Shown here: piece by piece, positions 33,749-41,873 of the stretch
Layout: each line of letters starts with the position of its first letter
How positions within the stretch are numbered: the first letter of the stretch is position 1
Source: JAICMB01 sp963802915
GTDB lineage: Bacteria > Acidobacteriota > Terriglobia > Bryobacterales > Bryobacteraceae
Assembly (NCBI GenBank): GCA_963802915.1
Contig: CAWDKQ010000008.1
Location: 124,001 to 188,000 of the forward strand
Direction: 5' to 3'
DNA length: 64,000 nt
Program-made: the position numbers and the translations under genes
The notes under the pieces: generated by a model
What the model saw: the letters and a program-made list of their open reading frames with translations, nothing else
Told to the model about the DNA's origin: nothing
The model's database searches: none

Positions 33749-35281
33749 GTGGGTATTCGCGCCTTGCCCGATCGAATTGAAACAGATTTTCTCGTAATCG
33801 GAGCGGGCGTAGCGGGCTTGCGCGCAGCCATCGAACTCGCGCCAGCAGGCCGCGTGCTGGTCGCTGCAAAAGACAGCCTGCGCGAGTCTTCTTCCGAATA
33901 CGCCCAAGGTGGAATCGCCGCTGCTCTCGCCGATGACGATGACATTTCGCTGCACGAAGAGGACACGCTCTATGCCGGCGATGGACTGTGCGACCTCGCC
34001 GCCGTACACACCCTAGTTTCCGAAGCGCCGCGGGCCATCGAAGAGCTCATCGAATGGGGCGCCGCGTTCGATCGCGAAAAGGGCCATCTCATGTTCGCCC
34101 GCGAAGGCGCCCACAGCCGCAGCCGCGTGCTGCACGCGCATGGCGATTCCACGGGCCACGAAATCGCGCGCACTCTCTACCATCACGTGTCATCTCTTCC
34201 CAACATCGAGATGCGCAGCTTTGCCGCCATGACCGATCTTTTAGTGTCCGACGATGGCTCTGTTTCCGGTGCGCTCGTTCTCGATGGACACTCCGGCGAA
34301 ACGATCCGCGTCGAATCGAGAGCGGTGCTGCTCGCGACCGGCGGCCTCGGCCGTGTTTTCAAAGAAACTACGAACCCCAATGTCGCGACCGGAGATGGAG
34401 TCGCGGCGGCTTTCCGCGCGGGTGCGGAGATCAGCGATATTGAGTTCGTGCAGTTTCACCCCACGGCGCTGCACCTTGAAGGAGCGCCTCGGTTTCTGTT
34501 GTCGGAAGCGTTGCGTGGCGAGGGCGCGTACCTCAGAAACGCTGCCGGCGAACGCTTTATGGAGCGTTATCATCCCCTAAAAGAACTGGCGCCCCGCGAT
34601 GTCGTTTCGAGATCCATCGTGATGGAAATTCGCCGCGGCGGTTCCCCGCATGTGTTCCTCGACGTGCGGCACCTGCCGCCTGAGATGGTCCGCACCCACT
34701 TCCCGCGCATATACGAAACAGTCCTCCGCTACGGCCTCGATCTGACAAACGACCTCATCCCCGTTCACCCTGCCGCTCACTACGCCATGGGCGGCGTCCG
34801 AACGCATTTGCAGGGTAGAACATCGCTCCAGCGCTTGTATGCGGCCGGCGAAGCCGCTTGTACCGGAGTTCACGGAGCGAACCGGCTGGCCAGCAATTCG
34901 CTGCTCGAAGGGATCGTCTTTGGCGCCCGTGCGGGCCGGGCTATGCGAGAAGAGCAAGGTCGAACGCCGGCCGGTTCATTGCCTGATCCCGACTTCCCAA
35001 CCATGTCCGAATCCGAGCTCCGGAACCTGGCGTGGGAACATTGCGGCGTCTTAAGGGAGCCGCGCCAGCTTCCCGATCTGGTCTCGACAGCGCTCTCGAA
35101 TCCCACTGTGGCCGACCACGAACGCCGCAATATCCAGACCCTGTATCAGTTGATCTTCATCTGCGCCCAGGCCCGGCGCGAGAGCCGCGGGGCGCATTAC
35201 CGCATCGACTATCCCCAAAAAGAAGCGGCCTTTCAAAACCACTCCGTGATCTCGAAATCGAAAGAGATCACTTTTGCTTAA
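33749..35281 (+). CDS. nadB: L-aspartate oxidase
   Basis: About 510 residues from GTG 33749 (a TTG at 33740 is possible). FLVIGAGVAGLRAAIE is the FAD dinucleotide fold; ESSSEYAQGGIAAAL, HPTALHLEGAP with the active-site His, and AAGEAACTGVHGANRLASNS at the flavin cap are NadB signatures. It oxidises aspartate to iminoaspartate, the first step to NAD. nadA and nadC are not in the window. Confidence 0.93.
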   Translation: MGIRALPDRIETDFLVIGAGVAGLRAAIELAPAGRVLVAAKDSLRESSSEYAQGGIAAALADDDDISLHEEDTLYAGDGLCDLAAVHTLVSEAPRAIEELIEWGAAFDREKGHLMFAREGAHSRSRVLHAHGDSTGHEIARTLYHHVSSLPNIEMRSFAAMTDLLVSDDGSVSGALVLDGHSGETIRVESRAVLLATGGLGRVFKETTNPNVATGDGVAAAFRAGAEISDIEFVQFHPTALHLEGAPRFLLSEALRGEGAYLRNAAGERFMERYHPLKELAPRDVVSRSIVMEIRRGGSPHVFLDVRHLPPEMVRTHFPRIYETVLRYGLDLTNDLIPVHPAAHYAMGGVRTHLQGRTSLQRLYAAGEAACTGVHGANRLASNSLLEGIVFGARAGRAMREEQGRTPAGSLPDPDFPTMSESELRNLAWEHCGVLREPRQLPDLVSTALSNPTVADHERRNIQTLYQLIFICAQARRESRGAHYRIDYPQKEAAFQNHSVISKSKEITFA

Positions 35282-35364
35282 TGCGCTTTAGGAATCCGCT
35301 CTAGTAGCCGCTCGGTGTATAAATCGATGCAAAGCAGCGGCAAGCCCAGCACAGTTCTTCACCG

Positions 35365-35973
35365 CTATTCCTTGCCGGATGCCGACTGGTTTGGTTGCCA
35401 CAAAACCTCGGGCACGTTCAAGACGTGATTGGCCCAACGGCTCCAGACGAAAAGCGCATCGCTGAGCCGGTTGAGGTATTGGATCGCGTCGGGCGGGACC
35501 TCTTCTTCGCGCGCCAGACTCACCGCTACACGCTCCGCACGGCGGCAAATCGTCCGGCAGGCGTGCAATTCCGTGCAGATGCGGCTGCCGCCGGGCAGCA
35601 CAAAGGACCGTAACGCCGGCAGCTCGGCATTCATGTCGTCGATCTCCCGCTCAAGCTGCTGGACTTCGACTGCCGTAATCCGGGGCTGTTTCGGATGCAC
35701 GCTTTCCGGCAAGGTCGCCAGAATCGATCCAAGATTAAACAGCTCGTGCTGGACGCGCCGCAGAATCGGCAAAAGGGGTGCAGATGGGCCATCCGCCGAA
35801 ACGGAAGCCATCCCGACGAAGGCGTTTAATTCGTCAACCGTGCCGTAGCACTCGATCCGCAGCGAATCTTTATCCACCCGCTGGCCGCCAACGAGACTGG
35901 TCTGGCCTTTATCGCCGCCCTTAGTGTAGATCCGGTTCAGCGCGATACGCGGTTCGTTGAATTTCGCTTCCAC
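35365..35973 (-). CDS. Cob(I)yrinic acid a,c-diamide adenosyltransferase (PduO type)
   Basis: 202 residues. The N-terminal ATP-binding motif YTKGGDKGQTSLVGG, the RIECYGTVDELNAF segment and the helix RTICRRAERVAVS near 140 are PduO-type features. It makes adenosylcobalamin. It has a natural place in a genome with B12-binding radical SAM proteins such as the one at 43928. The start is ATG 35973. No B12-synthesis neighbours are present. Confidence 0.93.
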   Translation of the reverse strand: MEAKFNEPRIALNRIYTKGGDKGQTSLVGGQRVDKDSLRIECYGTVDELNAFVGMASVSADGPSAPLLPILRRVQHELFNLGSILATLPESVHPKQPRITAVEVQQLEREIDDMNAELPALRSFVLPGGSRICTELHACRTICRRAERVAVSLAREEEVPPDAIQYLNRLSDALFVWSRWANHVLNVPEVLWQPNQSASGKE

Positions 35974-35982
35974 GAGCCTATG

Positions 35983-36399
35983 CTACCGCGCCAAAAGCGG
36001 CATTACTGCCTCCGGCGTAAGGGAGCGGACTGGAGATCCACGAAACCCTTTGGGGTCCCTCGTCACGATACACTCGCAACCTGCCACTCGCGCCGCCGCG
36101 GCGGTCACCGCATCTTCAAAGTCGGAGAAGGGCAACTGCAGCGCTTCCAGAACGACGGCATTATCCACCGCGGCCACTGCAAAGACTTTCAGGATCGCCG
36201 ATAAGATCCGCTTGGCTTTCACGACACCCATCTCTTTACGCACCAAATAGTGAATTGTGGTCACCGCATGAGCCGCGAGCATTCCTTCCAGGAGTCGCAT
36301 CTCGACAGCCGCCCAGGCTGCCCCGCTCGCATCCACATATGGGTGCCGCTCCATCAAAACATCCAGGATGATGTTGGTATCAAAGAGGATTCTCTTCAT
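35983..36399 (-). CDS. PIN-domain toxin (VapC-like)
   Basis: 138 residues. The metal acid positions are RILFDTNIILDVL (Asp7), LPFSDFEDAVTAAAA (Asp/Glu pair) and CIVTRDPKGF (Asp). PIN ribonuclease toxins cut tRNA or rRNA. The gene overlaps its antitoxin by 4 bp (ATGA), forming a two-gene operon. Confidence 0.85.
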   Translation of the reverse strand: MKRILFDTNIILDVLMERHPYVDASGAAWAAVEMRLLEGMLAAHAVTTIHYLVRKEMGVVKAKRILSAILKVFAVAAVDNAVVLEALQLPFSDFEDAVTAAAARVAGCECIVTRDPKGFRGSPVRSLTPEAVMPLLAR

Positions 36400-36626
36400 C
36401 GATATTTTTCCACCAGATGCTCCCGATAATCCTCAGTGTCGGCATTCCTGAGAACTCCCAGAACCGAACGAAGAATGGGCGTATCGCCCGTGGCCGCGCC
36501 AGCGCCCTCCGCTACTGCGGCAAGATAGGCTTCTACCATCTCAGATATGGAGACCCCGCGTCGTTTCGCGTATTGTTTTGCTCGTGCAACAACACGGCCA
36601 TCCACACTCAGGGTCAACTTGGCCAT
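36396..36626 (-). CDS. Ribbon-helix-helix-type antitoxin
   Basis: 76 residues starting MAKLTLSVDGRVVARAKQYA, with KRRGVSISEMVEAYL as the second helix, matching the DUF6364/RHH antitoxins that go with PIN toxins. The C-terminal tail (about 50-76) would block the toxin. It overlaps the toxin start by 4 bp and is read from the 36627-36738 region. Confidence 0.78.
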   Translation of the reverse strand: MAKLTLSVDGRVVARAKQYAKRRGVSISEMVEAYLAAVAEGAGAATGDTPILRSVLGVLRNADTEDYREHLVEKYR

Positions 36627-36738
36627 ATACGTATGCTATCATGGGGATCGTACGTGAAAGAAACTGGTGGTTGCTGCTCGGAGCAGGCCCGTTTAGGGCA
36701 TTAAGTTTCTTGATAGGACCGCCGATAAGATCATTGGG

Positions 36739-37029
36739 ATGATTGATGCCGTTCAAGACAGCGAAATCGTGCTGGCGCGATTTAACCGCCTGATGCAGGA
36801 GCTCCTGCGCGGAACAATGAACCGTAATACGTTCCGTCCGTGGGAGATAGAAATCCTTCTCGACATTGAAGCCTGTAATCTGCGCGACGCTGGAAAGAAG
36901 GACATCCTCCGCCGCTATCAGAAGGCCGTCCAGAGAGCGATGGAAAAAGGCGCTCAGACCCCGATGAAGCTGTCTGAGTACCTGGCCTCCTTAAAAGCCG
37001 CCAAAAACGGAACAGCGGCAACCGCTTAG
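36739..37029 (+). CDS. Conserved hypothetical small protein (acidobacterial type)
   Basis: 96 residues. NTFRPWEIEILLDIEACNL and RRYQKAVQRAMEKGA, then MKLSEYLASL, give an all-helical cytosolic protein. The pattern matches a short protein I recall as common in Acidobacteriota, without a known role. The start is ATG 36739. It is 38 bp upstream of the YggX-like gene and may be co-transcribed. Confidence 0.65.
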   Translation: MIDAVQDSEIVLARFNRLMQELLRGTMNRNTFRPWEIEILLDIEACNLRDAGKKDILRRYQKAVQRAMEKGAQTPMKLSEYLASLKAAKNGTAATA

Positions 37030-37067
37030 CCTCTTCACACTGTTATCCTGAATCTGAGGAGATCCCC

Positions 37068-37397
37068 ATGGGTTGCGGTAGTGGCATGCTTGGTCCACAG
37101 GTCGAGCAGAACAAGAGCGGGCGCACCGTTTTCTGCGTCAAATTTCAAAAGGAAATGCCCGGCCTCGACGAGATCCCCTTCGAAGGTCATCCCCTCGGCC
37201 AGCGCATCTATGAGAACGTCTCCAAAGAGGCCTGGAAGATGTGGCTCGAACAGATGAAGATGATCATGAACGAGTACCGCCTCAATCTCGGCACACAGGA
37301 AGCCCAGGAGTTCCTTCTCAAACAAATGGAAGAGTTTTTTTTCGGCGAAGGGGCCGCGCTTCCGCCTGGATACGTTCCGCCTCGCAGCAAGGGCTAG
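37068..37397 (+). CDS. YggX-like iron-trafficking / oxidative-damage protection protein
   Basis: 109 residues, with GAGGAG 8 nt before ATG 37068. After an N-terminal extension (MGCGSGMLGP), residues 18-95 match YggX: RTVFCVKFQKEMPGL with the conserved Cys, GQRIYENVSKEAWKMWLEQ and NEYRLNL. YggX proteins protect iron-sulfur enzymes. The extra N-terminal Cys is not typical. Confidence 0.78.
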   Translation: MGCGSGMLGPQVEQNKSGRTVFCVKFQKEMPGLDEIPFEGHPLGQRIYENVSKEAWKMWLEQMKMIMNEYRLNLGTQEAQEFLLKQMEEFFFGEGAALPPGYVPPRSKG

Positions 37398-37421
37398 CTC
37401 CCAAAGTACTCGCCTGAAGAA

Positions 37422-38912
37422 ATGTCGCGCCGAGTCCTCGCCGTCTTCGCGTTCGCCGCCCTCACTCTGCTCCACGGTCAGCCGCTCGACCGTGCCAGGA
37501 TCGATGCCGCTGTACACAAGGCCATGGTCGACTGGGGTGTTCCGGGCGCGGCTGTCGCCATCGTCCGCGACGACCAGGTGCTGCTCGCGGAGGGTTACGG
37601 CGTCAAGGAACTTGGAAAGAGCGCGCCAGTCACAGCGAACACCCTGTTCGCGGTCGGTTCCACCACCAAGGCATTTACGACGGCGGCCATGGCTATTCTC
37701 GTGGACGAAGGTAAGATGCACTGGGACGATCCAGTTCGCAAATACGTCGAGTTCTTTCACCTTTCCGATCCGCTCGCTGACGAGAATGTGACGCTGCGCG
37801 ATCTCATCTGCCACCGCACCGGCCTCAGCCGTAACGACATGCTGTGGTACAACTCGCCCTGGACCAGCGAGGAGATCATCCGCAAAATCGCATTTCTGAA
37901 GGCAACCAAGCCATTTCGCTCCGCCTGGCAATATAACAACCTGATGTTTCTGACGGCCGGCTTCGCGGTCGCCAAAGCGTCTGGAACCACCTGGGAGGAT
38001 TTCGTCAGAAAGCGCATTTTCGAGCCGCTTGGGATGATATCGACCGATGCCGGCGCAGCGATCGCGGAAAACGCGCCGGATCACGCCAGCCCGCACCTCC
38101 GAACGGACGGAAAAATCGGCGTCATTCCCTGGTACCACCTGGACAACATTCAGCCTGCGGGTGCGATCGATTCGAACGTGACGGATCTCGCGAAATGGGT
38201 GCAATTCCAATTAGGCGACGGCACATGGCACGGAAAGCGCCTCATTTCCGCCCGCAACATGACTGAAATGCACACACCGCAGATGGCCATGCGTCCCGAA
38301 GATTGGGGCCGCAATTACAATCCGGAAACTCATCAGATGAGTTACGCGATGGCCTGGGAGCTACAGGATTATCGCGGCCTTCATATGATTTCCCATGGCG
38401 GCGCGATCGACGGATTTCGAGCAAACATCACCCTGTTGCCGGACCAGAAAACCGGCATCGTGGTGCTCTCCAATTTGAATCAGGAGAACATGCCGGAATC
38501 TCTAAGATTCACGCTCATCGACATCGTGCTGGGTTTGAAAGAGCGCGATTGGAACGGCATCCTGCTGGAGCACTTTGGGGCCGAAACGAAGCGCGACGCA
38601 GCCGAGACAAAGAAATTTCTCGATTCTCGCGTTCCGAACACCATGCCCACTCACGAACTGGAGGCTTACCGCGGCGAGTACGTCGAACCAGCCTACGGAA
38701 CGGCGATGATCTCGGTGGAAGACGGCAAACTCGCGATTCAATGGAGCAACTTCCATCAGCCCTTGGATCATTTCCACTTCGACACGTTCCGAGTCCACAA
38801 CGGGCGTCTGGACGGTGTCCCGGTGCAGTTCCGCCTGTCGGCCGACGGAGCTGTCAACGGGATGGAATTTCTGGGCGTGGAATTCGAAAAGCGAAAATCA
38901 GAGCACCGGTAG
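37422..38912 (+). CDS. Secreted serine beta-lactamase-like hydrolase (class C / penicillin-binding fold)
   Basis: 496 residues. A signal peptide (LAVFAFAALTLLHGQ) is followed by the beta-lactamase fold: catalytic SxxK in VGSTTKAFT (residue Ser near 85), YxN in WQYNNLMF (about 170), and SHGGAIDGF in the KTG position. The C-terminal about 100 residues resemble DUF3471. Such proteins are esterases, peptidases or PBPs; resistance cannot be assumed. The end overlaps the ATP-grasp gene on the other strand by 15 bp. Confidence 0.85.
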   Translation: MSRRVLAVFAFAALTLLHGQPLDRARIDAAVHKAMVDWGVPGAAVAIVRDDQVLLAEGYGVKELGKSAPVTANTLFAVGSTTKAFTTAAMAILVDEGKMHWDDPVRKYVEFFHLSDPLADENVTLRDLICHRTGLSRNDMLWYNSPWTSEEIIRKIAFLKATKPFRSAWQYNNLMFLTAGFAVAKASGTTWEDFVRKRIFEPLGMISTDAGAAIAENAPDHASPHLRTDGKIGVIPWYHLDNIQPAGAIDSNVTDLAKWVQFQLGDGTWHGKRLISARNMTEMHTPQMAMRPEDWGRNYNPETHQMSYAMAWELQDYRGLHMISHGGAIDGFRANITLLPDQKTGIVVLSNLNQENMPESLRFTLIDIVLGLKERDWNGILLEHFGAETKRDAAETKKFLDSRVPNTMPTHELEAYRGEYVEPAYGTAMISVEDGKLAIQWSNFHQPLDHFHFDTFRVHNGRLDGVPVQFRLSADGAVNGMEFLGVEFEKRKSEHR

Positions 38913-40112
38913 GGCGCCCAGAATCTCAAAATCCAATTGCCCGTGAGCGCTTCGTAAAGCACTTTCTGCTTCGGCCGGGGTGTCGGCGCGGGCGAAGATG
39001 AATCCCAGGTAGCTGGCGCCCTCTGGCAGCGGGACAATCTTATGCCCGTGCTTCGCGGTGATGATCACTTCCGTGATCCCCGGCAAGGCCGCCGCTTGTT
39101 CCACTCCCGTGGTCTCGACGTAAACGCCTTCGCGCGGGATCGGAATCATCATCACGGCCGACGCGTCCTTTGGCGTGGGTGGTGGAACGGCTTCTCCAAC
39201 CGCACGTCGCAATAGAAACTCTTCCAGCCCTGGAATTGCTTTGGCGCACAGTCCGCCGATCGGCCTCGCCGCGACTTCAAGCATCCACACGCCCTCCGCG
39301 TTCACGCGCATCTCGGCGTGTATCGGGCCATCGCTGAGACCGAGTGCCTTCACGGCTCGCCCGGCAGTTTCGAAAATCGCGGCTTGGATCGATGCGGGCT
39401 CGCGCGACGGCGTCACGTAAATGGTTTCCTCGAAGAACGGACCGTCGAGCGGATCGGGTTTGTCGAATAGCGCGATCGCTTCCAATCGGCCTCGATCCAT
39501 GATTCCCTCGAGCGCGAACTCGCGGCCTGCGATGAATCGCTCCACCTGAATCGCTTCGTTCAATTCCTCGTGCTCGAGCAAAGCACGAATCCGGCGAAAA
39601 GCGCGCACGAACTCGGTCTCGTTGTCCGCCCGGATCACGCCGCGGCTCGCCGACAAACTGAGAGGCTTCAAAACGCATGGATAGAATCGCGCGCCGGAGG
39701 GATGCTCCGAAATCGGGATCTGATAGAACTCCGGAACAAGCAGCCCGGCATCGCGGAATCGCTCGCGTGCGAGGAATTTGTTGCGGCTTGCCTCGACTGC
39801 ATCGGGCGAATGGAATCGCAATCTACAAGCTTTGGCGATTTTAGCGGCCACAAACGCCGGCTTGTCTCCAACTGCCACTATTCCATCAAGACGGCCCGCA
39901 TCTTCCAGAACGGGATCGTCGAACTTGATCGCTAGAGCATGGTCTCCCCAAGGATCTTCGAGAACGTGGCAGCGATCTGTCGCGAGCACAAGCTCGACGC
40001 CGGCCCGTTCCGCGGCGTCCGCAAACATGCGAGTTTGATACCCGGTGGTAGCGGCGACCAGGAGGATTCTCCTCCGTTCAGTGCTTAGGCTCACTCGGTT
40101 GACTGGTTCCAT
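38898..40112 (-). CDS. ATP-grasp family carboxylate-amine/thiol ligase
   Basis: 404 residues. The pre-ATP fold is about 15-100, the ATP-grasp core follows with FYPCVLKPLSLSASRG (P-loop-like Lys and small-residue stretch), VERFIAGREFALEG and MRVNAEGVWMLEVAARPIGG (Mg ligands). The substrate is unknown; enzymes of this layout link amino acids or peptides to carboxylates. It starts 2 bp after the archaemetzincin-like gene ends, so the two are probably one operon. Confidence 0.82.
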   Translation of the reverse strand: MEPVNRVSLSTERRRILLVAATTGYQTRMFADAAERAGVELVLATDRCHVLEDPWGDHALAIKFDDPVLEDAGRLDGIVAVGDKPAFVAAKIAKACRLRFHSPDAVEASRNKFLARERFRDAGLLVPEFYQIPISEHPSGARFYPCVLKPLSLSASRGVIRADNETEFVRAFRRIRALLEHEELNEAIQVERFIAGREFALEGIMDRGRLEAIALFDKPDPLDGPFFEETIYVTPSREPASIQAAIFETAGRAVKALGLSDGPIHAEMRVNAEGVWMLEVAARPIGGLCAKAIPGLEEFLLRRAVGEAVPPPTPKDASAVMMIPIPREGVYVETTGVEQAAALPGITEVIITAKHGHKIVPLPEGASYLGFIFARADTPAEAESALRSAHGQLDFEILGALPVL

Positions 40113-40114
40113 TA

Positions 40115-40798
40115 TCAGCCAAGGCCGGAGCTTCCACGCAGATAGCGCCAGAGCAGTTCCTTATGCTTGCTGCAAAATGCCCTTGGGTTGATGCTCTGGC
40201 CGAGTTCGATGCGTCCGTTCATATAACACGCGCCGTTCATGCAATCCCATGCTCCCAGGTTATGCCCGAGTTCGTGGATCGCCACCACGCCAAACTTTTC
40301 GGTCTCTTCACGCTTGCGAAGGTTCTCCAGACCGTATGTTGTAATCACGCTGCCGCGTGGATGCTCGCAATCATCGCTGAGTATGTCAGCCCAACCCAAC
40401 ACGTTCATAACCGTCCTCCACATCCCCGTCCGCACTGGCGCGCGTAAGGGTCCGCTCGTTACGGCCATGACGCGCCCGGGCAGCCGCGATATGTGGTCGA
40501 GGACGGCATTAGCATCGTTCGACGTGTCGAATAGTTGAAGTGGGCAAAGGACCACTTCGATCAAATACGTTTTATTAAGCGCTACCGTAACGCCTTCGAT
40601 TAATTCCTTGTCCACCGGCTCGTTTTTTGCACTGTACAGCGGTAGCAAGGAGAGTCTGATCCGGTCTAAAGGGGATGCACAAACCGCACTGGCAGCGAGG
40701 CTGAAGGTGAGGAACTCGCGACGACCGATTCTGCAAAATCTGTGTTTTCGCTCACGGTGCTGTTCGGATTCCTGGCCCGCATCAATCGCCAGTTGCAT
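40115..40798 (-). CDS. Exported archaemetzincin-like metalloprotease
   Basis: 227 residues. A twin-arginine leader is seen near residues 26-41 (GRREFLTFSLAASAVC). The zinc motif HELGHNLGAWD (His175, Glu176, His179, Asp185) is followed by Cys186, Cys191, CYM and Cys209-x2-His212. Archaemetzincins have HExxHxxGxxH followed by Cys-x4-Cys-x-Met-...-Cys-x2-Cys; here the third His is Asp and the last Cys is His. The Met of the Met-turn (193) is kept. It probably acts in the periplasm. It is 2 bp from the ATP-grasp gene. Confidence 0.75.
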   Translation of the reverse strand: MQLAIDAGQESEQHRERKHRFCRIGRREFLTFSLAASAVCASPLDRIRLSLLPLYSAKNEPVDKELIEGVTVALNKTYLIEVVLCPLQLFDTSNDANAVLDHISRLPGRVMAVTSGPLRAPVRTGMWRTVMNVLGWADILSDDCEHPRGSVITTYGLENLRKREETEKFGVVAIHELGHNLGAWDCMNGACYMNGRIELGQSINPRAFCSKHKELLWRYLRGSSGLG

Positions 40799-40953
40799 CG
40801 TGGTTCAAATCTCGCATTTTTTCAGTCTATCCGAAGTAATGGAGATGCGACGGTTTTGCTGCTGGTTACTTTTCGTAGGACCGCTATCCGCCATTAACGC
40901 AGATATTACCATTTAAGCTCACACCCATAGACGTTGGCTACGTTCGTGATTAA

Positions 40954-41708
40954 CTAACGAAATCTATATCCTGGTTTCAGTTCGCAGCTATAGAGCTTAG
41001 TGCGATTCGCAGCGACCTGAACGCTGCATGAAGCCCACGACAGGCTGAGTTCCGGGCCCAAGGGGAAAACGACATCGAGTTGATTCTCCTCCGCTTCGAT
41101 GCTAGGTCCCTGTCCTGTGGGAGGCAACGTGAACGTCATGCCCCGTCCAAAAATCGCGGGGTATGCTTGCCGGATCGTGTCGGTGACCATGGTGCGCGCC
41201 GCTTCAGCTTCCACCAGAAAAGTCACCGTGTCGCTCCAGGCGCGAACCGAAACTTTGATTTTTCGTCCACGGACAGCACAATGTCGGCCAGGGTGACCTC
41301 CGGACAGTCCGATTCAACAATCCTGACGGAACCGGAGGGAATCATGCGGGCGATGAAAAGGCCATCGCTCAGGCGTCGTCTAAGTACAAGCGGTTGGTAG
41401 TCGGGATGCCGGAAGGCAAGTGTGATCTGCTCATCTCGCCAGACTCGGGTAGGCCAGTTCAGGCGGAAGAAACCGGAAGAATCGGACTTGCCCGTCACAG
41501 TCGTGTCTCCCGCTTTCGCCGTAATCTCGGTGTTCGGAACGGGTAGTTGTTTTCGTGGATCGGCGTCGGCAATGATCACCGCACCGGCTAGCGAAATCTC
41601 CTGCCTGCTACGTACGTCCACGACAAGCAAAGCGATGATAAGGGCGACACCGGCACAAATCGCGGTCCAAATTGCGGTTCTCCGCCGTCCCAACGCGCTG
41701 TCCTTCAC
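40954..41708 (-). pseudogene. Carboxypeptidase-regulatory-like membrane protein, split by a -1 frameshift
   Basis: The first part (161 residues from ATG 41708) has a membrane helix (about 12-30) and a carboxypeptidase-regulatory-like beta domain (AGAVIIADADP, SDSSGFFRLNWP). It breaks at an A5 run (T5 at 41259-41263 on the plus strand). With one added A, DEKIKVSVRAWSDTVTFLVE runs without interruption into the second frame to 40954. The span is 755 bp, one short of 252 codons. The downstream frame also has its own ATG with a 4 bp overlap, so two polypeptides are possible. A sequencing slip or a recent mutation is more likely. Confidence 0.7.
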
Positions 41709-41873
41709 GCTCCGAGTTTTGACAGATGGCGATCCTGCTTCCGCGATCGTCTAAATTGATAAAAGAGTAGCAATCGCGCGCTCTCATCGACTCCAACCTC
41801 CAGTGCGCCCGGCCCGACCTGATCGGTTGAACCTTCCACCCGTGTTCCCAGAAGCTCTGTTATCCTTCTGGGC

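Noticed and set aside
37035..38210. 391-residue open frame on the minus strand
   Set aside because: Antisense to the YggX-like and beta-lactamase-like genes; Arg/His/Asp rich shadow of their codon bias.
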